This document shows, one piece after another, positions 7,795 to 16,288 of a stretch of DNA of 64,000 nt; position 1 is the first letter of the stretch, and each line of letters begins with the position of its first letter. The stretch comes from Myxococcales bacterium (GTDB taxonomy: Bacteria > Myxococcota_A > Polyangia > Polyangiales > Ga0077539), in the NCBI GenBank assembly GCA_016792845.1, contig JAEUKH010000041.1, positions 101,608 to 165,607 of the forward strand. The letters run 5' to 3'. The notes beneath the pieces are model-generated. The model worked only from the letters and a program-made list of their open reading frames with translations. It did no database searches and had not been told where the DNA came from. The translations under genes were made by a program, and so were the position numbers.

Positions 7795-9048
7795 ATGGCG
7801 AGCCCCCACAACGCGCCGGTGATGGTGCCCCTCGACGGCGCGCGGCTCGTGCTCACCCGGAGCCTCCGCGCCCGCCAGCGCCTCGCCTTCGCGGCCCTCT
7901 CGCTCGCCGCGACGGCCTTGCTCGCGACGGGGCAAGGGTGGTGGCTCGTGGCGGTGCTCGGGCTGAGCGCGGGGCTCGCGGCGTGGCAGCTCCGCGGGCG
8001 GCGCGGGTGGCCCGCCGAGGCGGCCCCGCTCAGCGCCTCGCGGGAGGGCATTTTTGTGCGCCGCAACAAAGTCATCGACGGCGCCGACGTCACCCGGGCC
8101 ATGGTGGTGTCGCGGCGGGGCGACACCGAGGTGGTGCTGCACCATCGGCGCCTCTTCGCGATCACCGTGGCGGTGCGAGACCGGGCGCAGGGCGAGGCGC
8201 TCGTGCGGGCCTTGGGGCGCGACGTCGATCAGGCGTCGATGGCCTTCCCGATGCAGCCCGCGGTGTCGAGCGTGGCGCCCGCGAGCATCGTGGTGCCGGC
8301 GGGGCTGGTGGCGCTGCTGCGGGCCTTCCCGATCGCGCCGGCGCTGCGAGTGGCGGTGCTCGGGGCGCTCGCCCTCGTGCCCTTCGCGTGGATGCTCCTC
8401 GCGCAGCTCCCGTGGCGCCTCACGGTGGGCCGCGACGGGCTCTTGCTAGAGCGCTTCGGCAACCGACGGTTTATCGCCCGCGACGAGATCGTCTCGGTCG
8501 ACCTCCGCCCGCCCTACGTCAGGGTCGCGCTCCGCGACAAGCGCGTCGAGGCCTTCGAGACCAGCTTCTTTACGGGCACCTTCGCCCAGGGCTGGTCGCG
8601 CGCCGACTCGGCCTCGGCCTGGCTCGAAGCCCTCGCCGACCGCATCGCCCGGAGCCTCGCGCTCGCCCCCGAGGGCGCCGCCCACGACGACCCCGCGCTC
8701 TTCGCCAACGGCCGACAATCTCGGGCCTGGCGCGAAGCCCTCGAAGCCCTCGGCGACCAGCGCGACGCCGGGTACCGCGACCCCTCGGGCCGCCGCGACA
8801 CGCTCTGGCGCATCGCCGAAGACCCGCGCACGCTGCCCGAACCCCGGGCCGCCGCCGCCGTGGCGCTGAAGCAGAGCCTCGACGACGAGGGTCGCGCGCG
8901 GCTCGACGCCCTCGCCCGAAGCAGCGCCGAACCGCGCGTCCGCATGGTGATCGACGCCGTGCTCGACGACAGCGCCCGAGGCCTCGACGACGCCCTCGAC
9001 CGCGTGCGCGACGACCCCGAGCTCAGGCACCTGCGACGGGGCCGCTAG
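7795..9048 (+). CDS. Membrane protein with bacterial-PH-like domains
   Basis: A 417-residue protein from ATG 7795. Two helical hairpins are apparent, one at ~28-67 (LAFAALSLAATALLATGQGWWLVAVLGLSAGL) and one at ~165-200 (LVALLRAFPIAPALRVAVLGALALVPFAWMLL). After each comes a beta-rich soluble stretch (SASREGIFVRRNKVIDGADVTRAMVV; LTVGRDGLLLERFGNRRFIARDEIVSVDL) with the look of bPH domains. The C-terminal ~150 residues are helical and rich in Arg/Asp/Ala. Proteins of this kind are usually uncharacterised inner-membrane proteins. The gene is convergent with glyS and ends just before two tandem palindromes. Confidence 0.65.
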   Translation: MASPHNAPVMVPLDGARLVLTRSLRARQRLAFAALSLAATALLATGQGWWLVAVLGLSAGLAAWQLRGRRGWPAEAAPLSASREGIFVRRNKVIDGADVTRAMVVSRRGDTEVVLHHRRLFAITVAVRDRAQGEALVRALGRDVDQASMAFPMQPAVSSVAPASIVVPAGLVALLRAFPIAPALRVAVLGALALVPFAWMLLAQLPWRLTVGRDGLLLERFGNRRFIARDEIVSVDLRPPYVRVALRDKRVEAFETSFFTGTFAQGWSRADSASAWLEALADRIARSLALAPEGAAHDDPALFANGRQSRAWREALEALGDQRDAGYRDPSGRRDTLWRIAEDPRTLPEPRAAAAVALKQSLDDEGRARLDALARSSAEPRVRMVIDAVLDDSARGLDDALDRVRDDPELRHLRRGR

Positions 9049-9053
9049 GGCGC

Positions 9054-9090
9054 TGCTGCGCTGCAACAAACCCTCTGCTGCGCTGCAACA
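9054..9090. repeat. Two tandem TGCTGCGCTGCAACA palindromes
   Basis: Identical 15-bp copies at 9054-9068 and 9076-9090, starting 22 bases apart, each one mismatch from TGTTGCNNNGCAACA. They fill most of the 59-base gap between the convergent membrane-protein and glyS genes, a typical position for REP-like elements. Confidence 0.6.
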
Positions 9091-9107
9091 AAGACGGGGG
9101 CGGGAGG

Positions 9108-11228
9108 CTATTCGAGGGCGTCAAAGCGCGCGAGCTGCCCCACGCGGTCGGCCACGCGGCCGAGCAACCGGAGCCGCGAGGCGCGGAGGGTCTCGTCTTT
9201 GTCCATCACGAAGACCTCGACGAAGAGGCGGTCGACGGGGGCGCGGAGGGCGCGGGCGATCCAGGCCATGGCGCCTACGAAATCGCGGGCCGCGAGGCGC
9301 CCCTGGAGCTCGGTCTCGGCGGCATCGAAGGCCTCAAGGAGCGCCACCTCGGCGGGGTGCGAGAGCCGCGCCCGGTCTTCGGCCGTGAGGGCCCCGGCGG
9401 GCGCCTCGCGCGAGATGTTGAACACGCGCTTGAAGGCCACGGCGAGGTCGGCCGCGGCGGGGGTCTTCCAGAAGGCATCGACCGCGGCGACGCGCTCGTC
9501 GACGTCGACGGGGTCATTCTTGCCAGCGGCCATGCACGCGGCCACCGGGTCGCGGCCCGAGCGCTCTTCGAGGATGCCCTTCAGGCGCTCGGACACGAAG
9601 TCGACCACGGGGCCCACGATAGCCTCGGGGTTCTCTGCGAAGGCCCGCCTGGCCGCGGTGTCGGGGCCTTCGAGGTAGACCGCCACCACGGCGCGGGTCG
9701 CCTCGGCGAGGTCGAGCCGGGTGCGGTGAGCGAGCACCGTGCGCAAGATCGCGATGGCCATGCGACGGAGGCCGAAGGGGTCTTCGCCGCCGGTGGGGCG
9801 CAGGCCCACGCCCAAGCACCCGACGAGGGTGTCGAAGCGGTCGGCCAGGGCCACCGCGGCGCCGAGCTTCGAGGGGGCCACGGCGTCGCCCGAGCCGCGC
9901 GGCTGGTAGTGCTCTGCGATGGCCGCAGCGACCGCCGCAGGTTCGCCGTCGTGCCCCGCGTAGAAGCCCCCCATGAGCCCCTGAAGCTCGGGGAACTCGC
10001 CCACCGCGAGGGACACGAGGTCGGCCTTCGCGAGGGTCGCGGCGCGGGCCGCCTCGGCGCCGTCGCAGCCGAGCTTCGCAGCGAAGAACGGGGCCAGCCG
10101 CGCGAGCCGACGGGTCTTGTCGCCGTAGCTGCCGAGCCGCGCGTGGAAGGTCACCGCGTCGAGCGAGGGCACCCGGTCGGCGAGGGGCGTCTTGCGGTCT
10201 TGGGCCACGAAGAAGGCCGCGTCTTTGAGCCGCGCGCGCATCACGCGCTCGTTGCCGCGGCGGATGGTGTCGGGGTCGAGGGCGGTGTTCACCACCGTGA
10301 GAAACAGCGGCAGGAGCCGCCCGCCGGCGGGGTCGCGCTGGGCGTCTTCGAAGCGCTTCTTCTCGACCGCGAAGTACCGCTGGTGCCCGCGCATCACGCT
10401 CTCGATCAGCGCGTCTGGGAGCGTGAGGTAGCTGTCTTCGAAGCGCCCCACCACGACGTGCGGCCACTCGACCAGGCCCAACACCTCGCCCTCAAGGAAG
10501 GCGTCTCGCCGAAGGTCGCCGCCCTCGTGCGCCGCCGCGGCCTCAAGGCCCCCGAGCAGCGCCACCCGACGCGCGTCGGTGTCGGCCAAGACCTTCGCCA
10601 CCGAGAGCCGCGACTCGTACACGTCGGCCGACGCGATCTCGATGCGCTCTGGCGCGAGGAAGCGATGCCCGTAGGTCACCCGACCCGCCGTGAGCTCGGC
10701 GAACTCGAAGGGCACCACGGTCTCGCCGTGCAGCGCCACGAGCCACTGAATCGGCCGCCCGAAGGCGGTCTCGCCGTCGGCCCAACGCATCGATTTGGCG
10801 AAGGCGATGCGTCGACACGCCGCCGCCAGCACCCCGGGCAAGAGCGCGGCCGCGTCGGCCCCGGGCGAGCGCTTGCGCGCTTGGAGGTACCGCCCTTTGG
10901 GCGTCTCGACGATCGAGAGGTCATCGAGCGAGACCTCGTTCTTGCGGGCGAAGCCCTCGGCGGCCTTCGACCACCCGCCGTCTTTGCCCTTCGCCGCGCT
11001 CTCGGCCGGGCCGAGGATCTCTTCTTCGCGGGCCTCGACCCCGTCGGCCACCCCGGCCACGAGCACCGCGAGGCGGCGCGGCGTGCCCAGAACGCGGACA
11101 TGGCCGTGGCCGAGCCGCGCGCGCCCCAACTCTTCGGGCAAGAGCTTCTCTAGCTGCCCGAGGGCATCGGCGAGAAACGAGGTGGGGAGTTCTTCACATC
11201 CGATTTCGAGGAGGAGCGTCTTCGTCAT
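9108..11228 (-). CDS. glyS: Glycyl-tRNA synthetase beta subunit
   Basis: A 706-residue protein beginning MTKTLLLEIGCEELPTSF, the standard N-terminus of the beta subunit of bacterial heterotetrameric (alpha2beta2) glycyl-tRNA synthetase. Family landmarks follow: MRWADGETAFGRPIQWLVAL, VMRGHQRYFAVEKK, RLGSYGDKTRRLARLA, FPELQGLMGGFYA and DPFGLRRMAIAILR, then a C-terminal anticodon-binding-like helical region. The length is close to E. coli GlyS (689). Together with GlyQ it charges tRNA-Gly; the catalytic core resides in the alpha subunit. No glyQ is found in the window: the genes on both sides of glyS are unrelated, so glyQ must be elsewhere. The upstream 150 bases to the divergent pseudokinase gene hold the promoter region. 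Confidence 0.97.
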   Translation of the reverse strand: MTKTLLLEIGCEELPTSFLADALGQLEKLLPEELGRARLGHGHVRVLGTPRRLAVLVAGVADGVEAREEEILGPAESAAKGKDGGWSKAAEGFARKNEVSLDDLSIVETPKGRYLQARKRSPGADAAALLPGVLAAACRRIAFAKSMRWADGETAFGRPIQWLVALHGETVVPFEFAELTAGRVTYGHRFLAPERIEIASADVYESRLSVAKVLADTDARRVALLGGLEAAAAHEGGDLRRDAFLEGEVLGLVEWPHVVVGRFEDSYLTLPDALIESVMRGHQRYFAVEKKRFEDAQRDPAGGRLLPLFLTVVNTALDPDTIRRGNERVMRARLKDAAFFVAQDRKTPLADRVPSLDAVTFHARLGSYGDKTRRLARLAPFFAAKLGCDGAEAARAATLAKADLVSLAVGEFPELQGLMGGFYAGHDGEPAAVAAAIAEHYQPRGSGDAVAPSKLGAAVALADRFDTLVGCLGVGLRPTGGEDPFGLRRMAIAILRTVLAHRTRLDLAEATRAVVAVYLEGPDTAARRAFAENPEAIVGPVVDFVSERLKGILEERSGRDPVAACMAAGKNDPVDVDERVAAVDAFWKTPAAADLAVAFKRVFNISREAPAGALTAEDRARLSHPAEVALLEAFDAAETELQGRLAARDFVGAMAWIARALRAPVDRLFVEVFVMDKDETLRASRLRLLGRVADRVGQLARFDALE

Positions 11229-11378
11229 GGCCTTGGCGTCGCGGCTGCCTTGGTAGCAGAGAGCGCCGCGCCGCGTAAGAGACACTTTCGGCCTCGCGGC
11301 ACCCGGCGCGGGCGGCGTCGCGGTGCGACGAAGGCTTGCCGGGGTCGGGCCGCATTGGGTACCTTCGGCAGAACACGC

Positions 11379-13247
11379 ATGGTGGCACCTTCGACGGCCG
11401 ATCTGGGAGCATCGAGCCCTACACCCCTCGCCGTCGGCGCCTCGATCGGCGGTCGCTTCGCGATCGACGGCTTCGCGAAGCGTCTGGGTGAGATCGGGCT
11501 TTATCAGGCGCACGATCAGAAGACGAAGCGGCCGGTGTCGGTGTGGGCCATGACGCCCGGCGCGCTCACCGACGCGCAGGTCGAGATGACCCGTCGGGCC
11601 GTGCGGGCCGCGGCCACCATCGCGCACCGCGATCTGGTGTCGCCCTTCGGCACCTTCGTGCTCCCCTCGCCCGCGGGTGCGACGCTCTGCATCGCGACGG
11701 AGCCCTTCGGCGAGCTCTCGCTCGGCGACCGGATGGACGCGCTGCGCAAGGCCGGGGCGGGCTACACGCTCGAAGAGGCCTACCCGTACATTGATCGCAT
11801 CGCGTACCTCTTGGGCATTGTGCACCGCACCATGGCCCACGGCTGCGTGGCGCCGCACCTCATCCGCATCGAAGGCGACCGGGTGCGCCTCGCGGGGCTC
11901 GGGCTTCTCACGCCGCTGGTGGTGGCCAACGCGGTGCCGCTGCATTACATCGCGCCGGAGGTCCGCAACGGCGCGATGCCGAGCGCGCAGAGCGACCTCT
12001 ACACCTTGGGGGTGATCCTCCACGAGATGCTCACGGGTCGGCGGCCGCACCCTGACATCCCGCCGTCGAGCATCGTGCAGGGCCTCTCGCCGGCCTTCGA
12101 CGTGATCTTCGAGAACTGCATCGCGCCGGCGCCGAGAGACCGCTTCCCGACCTTGGCCGCGTTTCGGCAGGCGCTCTCGGCGATGTTGGGCCCGGCGGTG
12201 ACGCCCGCGCGCGACGAAGACGAGATCCCGGTCGAGTTCGACCTGAGCGCCGTGCACGGCCCGCCGCCGCCCTCGGGCGCCTTCCGCGCGCTCTCGACGG
12301 TGCCCGTGGGCGACGACATCCCGGTCGAGTTTGACCTCAGCGTCGACCCCTTGGCCTCGCCCGGCGTGAGCCCCGTCGAGGCCGAGCCGCGGGCCACCGA
12401 CGCCGACCTCGGCACGCTCCTCAAGGCCGTCACCCGCAACGACGCCGACCGCTGGATGTTCGCCCACAACGGCCTCGACCACGGCCCCCTCACGGCCCGC
12501 GACCTGATCGCGGCGATCACCCGCGGCGAGGTCGCCGAGACCGACCTCGTCACCAACATGGACACCCGCGACGCGCGGAAGCTCCTTGAGTGGCCGCAGT
12601 ATCGCGAGTTTGTCGAGACCGCCCGCGAGAAGCGCCAGAGCGCCGCGCGCAAGGCCGCCACCGTCGAGGCCCTGGCCGAAGAGGGCGCCGCGAAGAAATC
12701 GAAGGCCATCATCGCCGCCGCGGGCGTGTTCGCCTTCCTCGCCTTGGGCGCCGTCTTCTGGATGACCGTCGGCCCGGGCGCCCGCCGCCAGCGCACCGCC
12801 GCCGAGATCGACTCGCTCATCTCGCGCGGCGAGCTGCGGGTGCAGACGTCGAACATCGTGTTGCTCCCGCCTCCGCCTCCGTCGGCGCGACGCAGCGGGG
12901 GTGGCGGCGGCGGCGGCGCCGGGGGTATGAGCTACGAGGCCGCGATGTCGCAAGCGGTCGACTACAACTTCGGCGGCGCGGGCCCTGGGGGCGGCACCCT
13001 CAACGACAGCGAGATCATGCGCCCCCTCAACGCGAGCCTCGGCCGCCTCGCGGGCTGTCTCGGCGACGGCAGCGCGCGACAGGTGCAGCTCCGCATCGCC
13101 ATCGGCGGCAACGGGCGCGCCATGGGCGTCACCGTGGCCAACGGCTCGGCGGGCCTCAAATCGTGCGTGGGCGGCGTGATCCGCGGCCTCTCGTGGCGGG
13201 CCTTCGGCGGGCCGCGGGTGGGGCTCTCGTGGAGCTTCGGCTTCTAA
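11379..13247 (+). CDS. Pseudokinase, GYF-like domain, single TM and AgmX/TonB-like C-terminal domain
   Basis: A 622-residue membrane protein. Residues ~20-270 have the shape of a Ser/Thr kinase domain (IGGRFAIDGFAKRLGEIGLYQA; HYIAPEVRNG; SDLYTLGVILHEMLTGRRP), but the catalytic residues are gone: VWAM (55-58) replaces VAIK, HGCVAPHLI (154-162) replaces HRDLKPxN, and LAGLG (171-175) replaces DFG. It is therefore read as a pseudokinase. A repeated EIPVEFDLS/DIPVEFDLS linker is followed by a GYF-like domain (~357-405, WMFAHNGLDHGPLT), a TM helix (443-464), a Pro then Gly tract, and a C-terminal domain like AgmX/TonB-C (LNASLGRLAGCLGDG to the end). A membrane-spanning signalling or envelope-coupling adaptor is inferred. 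Its last 19 bases overlap the SctJ-like gene. Confidence 0.8.
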   Translation: MVAPSTADLGASSPTPLAVGASIGGRFAIDGFAKRLGEIGLYQAHDQKTKRPVSVWAMTPGALTDAQVEMTRRAVRAAATIAHRDLVSPFGTFVLPSPAGATLCIATEPFGELSLGDRMDALRKAGAGYTLEEAYPYIDRIAYLLGIVHRTMAHGCVAPHLIRIEGDRVRLAGLGLLTPLVVANAVPLHYIAPEVRNGAMPSAQSDLYTLGVILHEMLTGRRPHPDIPPSSIVQGLSPAFDVIFENCIAPAPRDRFPTLAAFRQALSAMLGPAVTPARDEDEIPVEFDLSAVHGPPPPSGAFRALSTVPVGDDIPVEFDLSVDPLASPGVSPVEAEPRATDADLGTLLKAVTRNDADRWMFAHNGLDHGPLTARDLIAAITRGEVAETDLVTNMDTRDARKLLEWPQYREFVETAREKRQSAARKAATVEALAEEGAAKKSKAIIAAAGVFAFLALGAVFWMTVGPGARRQRTAAEIDSLISRGELRVQTSNIVLLPPPPPSARRSGGGGGGGAGGMSYEAAMSQAVDYNFGGAGPGGGTLNDSEIMRPLNASLGRLAGCLGDGSARQVQLRIAIGGNGRAMGVTVANGSAGLKSCVGGVIRGLSWRAFGGPRVGLSWSFGF

Positions 13248-13978
13248 GCCTCGCGGCGCTCGTCGCGGCCTGCGAGGCCGAGGTCACGGTGCTCGACGGC
13301 CTCACGCCCCAAGAGGCCGCGCGGCGAGTCGAGGCGCTGCGGCGCGACCATGTTGCGGCGCAACAATTCCCAAGCGTCGAGGGCGCGGGGTGGCGCATCG
13401 CGGTGCCCGCCGGCGCGGTGTCGCGGGCGCTTCCGGGGCTGGTTCAGGCGCTCGACGAAGACCGGGCCGCGCGTGCGGTCTCGCTCGGCCCTCCCTTGCC
13501 CGGAGAGGCCACCGCGCTGAGCCTCGCACGCGCCGACGCGGCCCGCTGCGAGGCGGTGTCTCGGAGCCTAGAGCGCCTCGCGGGGGTCGCCTCGGCCCGA
13601 GTGACCCGAAGCCTGCCGCTCTGGCCTGATTTGAGCCTCGCGCCTCCGACCGAGGGCCCCCGCGTCTCGGTGGTGATCGCGGGCCGCGAGGGGGTCGCGG
13701 TCGACACCGAGGCGGTGCGCGCGGTGACGGCTGCGGCGCTCGACGTCTCGGCCGAGAGGGTCACAGTGGCGGTCGCGCCAGCGCGCCACCCGGAGGCGCC
13801 TCTGGGGTCGTTGACGCGGGTGGGGCCTTGGCGCGTGGTGGCGGCCGACGCGCCCTCGCTGCGGGGCACCCTGGCGGCGTTGTGGGTCGGGTACATGCTA
13901 GGCGCCGCGGCCGTCATCGTGCGGCGGGCGCGCCGACGCCGTCGGGGACCACCGACGACGACGCACCCACAAACGTGA
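13229..13978 (+). CDS. SctJ/YscJ/EscJ-like ring lipoprotein
   Basis: A 249-residue protein from GTG 13229, overlapping the preceding gene by 19 bases. It has a short signal and lipobox (VAAC, Cys15), then LDGLTPQEAARRVEALRRD (first ring-building motif region), a linker, and LARADAARCEAVSRSLERL followed by AGVASARVTRSLPL, which parallels the second RBM of YscJ ([30 protein letters not shown] from memory). A TM helix (~214-231) and a basic tail end the protein, as in SctJ. SctJ forms the inner-membrane ring of type III secretion/flagella-like bases. No other type III secretion gene is in this window, so it is an orphan here. The partner upstream is a kinase-like membrane protein. A perfect palindrome (13351-13365) lies within it. 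Confidence 0.75.
   Translation: MELRLLSLAALVAACEAEVTVLDGLTPQEAARRVEALRRDHVAAQQFPSVEGAGWRIAVPAGAVSRALPGLVQALDEDRAARAVSLGPPLPGEATALSLARADAARCEAVSRSLERLAGVASARVTRSLPLWPDLSLAPPTEGPRVSVVIAGREGVAVDTEAVRAVTAAALDVSAERVTVAVAPARHPEAPLGSLTRVGPWRVVAADAPSLRGTLAALWVGYMLGAAAVIVRRARRRRRGPPTTTHPQT
13351..13365. repeat. TGTTGCNNNGCAACA palindrome, copy 4 (in CDS)
   Basis: Perfect TGTTGC-GGC-GCAACA inside the SctJ-like gene, encoding part of HVAAQQ. It is the last copy of this family that I find in the window. Confidence 0.7.
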
Positions 13979-13999
13979 ATGCGCCAACAAACACGTCCA

Positions 14000-14440
14000 A
14001 CACGCGACGGGCGACGGGCGACGGGCGACGACGGGCGACCACAAGGGTCGCCCCTACCGCGATGGGGACACGTATCGTGACGGGTACGGGCAGGCCTTGT
14101 GCCTGCCCGACGACGCCGCACCGACAACCGTGAATGCGCCAACCAACACGGCCGACGGGCGACGGGCGACGGGCGACGGGCGACGGGCGACCGGCCGACG
14201 GGCGACGGGCGACGACGGGCGACCACAAGGGTCGCCCCTACCGCGATGGGGACACGTATCGTGACCGGGTACGGGCAGGCCTTGTGCCTGCCCGACGACG
14301 CCGTCGCCCCTACCGCGATGGGGACACGTATCGTGACCGGGTACGGGCAGGCCTTGTGCCTGCCCGACGACGCCTACCGCGATGGGGACACGTATCGTGA
14401 CCGGGTACGGGCAGCCTGATGCCTACCCGACGACGCCACA
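14000..14440. repeat. Repeat cluster: GACGGGC tracts plus four ~64-bp hairpin units
   Basis: Non-coding region of 474 bases between the SctJ-like gene and the GHL10 gene. Two GACGGGC/GACGGGCGAC heptamer tracts lie at about 14003-14040 and 14152-14223. Four ~64-bp units start with TACCGCGATGGGGACACGTA at 14055, 14239, 14311 and 14375. Each unit carries arms GGGCAGGC and GCCTGCCC around a CTTGT loop; the last unit has a decayed hairpin. The first two units lie in a larger duplication that also includes a GTGAATGCGCCAAC segment and an ACAAGGGTCGCCCCTACC segment. I see no gene here; the short open frames are repeat translations. The cluster may also terminate transcription from both sides. Confidence 0.85.
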
Positions 14441-14452
14441 CCGACTTGGGCG

Positions 14453-16189
14453 TCACGGGAGGGTCACGGCGACCCCTTGGCTCTCGACGTCGTCCCAGCC
14501 GGCGGCGGTGACGACCCAACGACCCGGGCCGAGGGTCACCGCGGTCGCGCCGCTCGCCACAATTCGCTCGACCACCCAGCCGTTCACCCCCGACGGAACG
14601 TAAAACACCCACCCGCGCACCGACGCCATCGACGGGTGCGAGAGCGTCACCGCGCGACCGCTCGCCGCCACCCGCGGAGGCGCCAGCGTCACCCCGCGCC
14701 GCGACGCCACCGGCGGCGGAAGGGCCGGGCGCTGATAGAACTCGCGCCGCAACAAGTCAGCAACCCCGAGCCGGTTCGTTCGCAACGCGTCGAGGGTGAA
14801 GAACACATTGCCCCTCGCCCCGCGGCCCCGTTCGGCGCGGGTCAGCGTAATTTGCCGACCGATCTCCTCGGCGGTCCACGCGCTCGAGCTCCCGAGGCGC
14901 GAGAGGGCGTTGCCGCCGAAGACCGAGCGGCCGTCGCGGGTCGTCTCAGCCCACCACCGCACAAGCGGCCCGTACGCCTGGGCCGTCTGGGTGCTCGGCC
15001 AATAGAGCTGCGGCGCGAGGTAGTCGACCCAGCCTTGGCGCATCCAGTGGGGCGCGTCGCAGTAGATGCTCGCGAAGGCGTCGAGACCCGAGATGCCCAC
15101 GGGGTTGCCGGGGCGCCAGATCCCGAACGGAGACACCCCAAAGCGCGCCGTCGGGCGCACCGTGGCCACCGTGCGGCCCACGCGCTCGATGAGCCGGTTC
15201 ACGTTGTCGCGCCGCCAGTCGGCCAGCGAGAGCGTGCCGCCCCCCGCGCGAAACCGCTGGTAATCACCGTCATCGGCGAAGGGCACCCCGGCCACCGGGT
15301 AGGGGTAGAAGTAGTCGTCGAAATGGATGCCATCGACCGCGTACCGACGTGCGATGTCTTCGACCACCGCCACCGCCCGGTCTTGAACCACCGCGAGCGC
15401 AGGGTTCATCACCAAGATGTTGTTGTAACTGATGCACGCCGCGGGGTTGGTCACGCTGATGTGCGGCGCCACGCTGCTGTTGGTCGCCGAGGTGCGGGCC
15501 CGGTACGGGTTGAGCCAGGCGTGGAGCTCAAGCCCCCGGCGGTGCGCCGCCTCGACCGCGTACGCGAGCGGGTCGTACCCGGGGTCGCCGCCCTGACGGC
15601 CCGTGAGAAAGCGGCTCCAGGGTTCGAGCTGCGACCGGTAGAGGGCGTCGCCCTCGGGCCGAACCTGCAAGAGCACGGCGTTGAGCCCCGTCGCCGCGGC
15701 CACGTCGAGGAGCCCGTCGAGCTCGCGCTGCTGCTGCGCCGCGCTCAGCCCCTGACGGCTCGGCCAGTCGAGGTTTGACACCGTGGCCACCCATGCCGCG
15801 CGAAACTCGCGCTCGTGACGCACCTCGACCAGCCCCTCGCCCGCGTCGCCGCCGCGATCGCCAGACGCGTCGACGGCCCCGTCGAGCCCGCCGTCGCGCC
15901 CCGCATCGGGCGTCACCGCGCTCGCCCCGTCGACCCCCGCGTCGACCCCGCCCTCGAGGGCGCCCGCCTCGCCGCGCGGCCCCGCGCCGTCGCGCCCGAG
16001 GTCTGCCGGAGCCCCCGCCTCAGGCCCCAGGTCTTCGCCCGCTTGCACGTCCATGCCCCGCGGCCCGAGGTCGGTCATCGCGGCATCGCTCGCGGCCTCG
16101 GCATCGCCGCCGCATCCCGCGAGGCCGAGCGACAGCACCGCCGCGAGCGAGGCCACGCCAATTTGCCCTGAGCTCCACGCTGCACGCAC
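14453..16189 (-). CDS. GHL10/DUF187 glycosyl hydrolase-like lipoprotein
   Basis: A 578-residue protein. I start it at GTG 16189 (MRAAWSSGQIGVASLAAVLS) because the signal then ends in lipobox GLAGC (Cys26); the frame is open further upstream. An Asp/Gly/Ala linker (~28-100) precedes the catalytic-like domain: FRAAWVATVSNLDWPS, LNAVLLQVRPEGDALY, LHAWLNPYRA, DGIHFDDYFYPYP and a YLAPQLYWPS strand, all characteristic of the glycosyl hydrolase-like 10 (DUF187, YngK-type) family. The acidic pair in HFDDYFYP is a candidate active site. The C-terminus has a fibronectin-like segment (LAPPRVAASGRAVTLSHPS). Probable cell-surface or peptidoglycan-related glycosidase; no substrate can be assigned. Confidence 0.88.
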   Translation of the reverse strand: MRAAWSSGQIGVASLAAVLSLGLAGCGGDAEAASDAAMTDLGPRGMDVQAGEDLGPEAGAPADLGRDGAGPRGEAGALEGGVDAGVDGASAVTPDAGRDGGLDGAVDASGDRGGDAGEGLVEVRHEREFRAAWVATVSNLDWPSRQGLSAAQQQRELDGLLDVAAATGLNAVLLQVRPEGDALYRSQLEPWSRFLTGRQGGDPGYDPLAYAVEAAHRRGLELHAWLNPYRARTSATNSSVAPHISVTNPAACISYNNILVMNPALAVVQDRAVAVVEDIARRYAVDGIHFDDYFYPYPVAGVPFADDGDYQRFRAGGGTLSLADWRRDNVNRLIERVGRTVATVRPTARFGVSPFGIWRPGNPVGISGLDAFASIYCDAPHWMRQGWVDYLAPQLYWPSTQTAQAYGPLVRWWAETTRDGRSVFGGNALSRLGSSSAWTAEEIGRQITLTRAERGRGARGNVFFTLDALRTNRLGVADLLRREFYQRPALPPPVASRRGVTLAPPRVAASGRAVTLSHPSMASVRGWVFYVPSGVNGWVVERIVASGATAVTLGPGRWVVTAAGWDDVESQGVAVTLP

Positions 16190-16288
16190 GGCCCTGAGAG
16201 AAGCGCCACCTCGGGGCCCGTCGCAAGGGCGAATCGTCAAAGAAACTGCTGCACCGCGAGGGCCCGATCGGGCATCTTCAAGGGTGCT

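Noticed and set aside
7938..11153. A 1071-codon open frame on the plus strand over the membrane protein and glyS
   Set aside because: It is antisense to glyS and out of frame with the bPH protein; the product is His/Arg/Gly-rich low-complexity sequence typical of GC-rich shadow frames.
9108..11228. Fused glycyl-tRNA synthetase alpha-beta
   Set aside because: The long frame continues upstream of MTKTLLLEIG only as a shadow of the divergent pseudokinase gene; no alpha-subunit sequence is found.
14099..14419. Short proteins with repeated MGTRIVTGYGQ segments
   Set aside because: They are translations of the intergenic hairpin repeats and not conserved genes.
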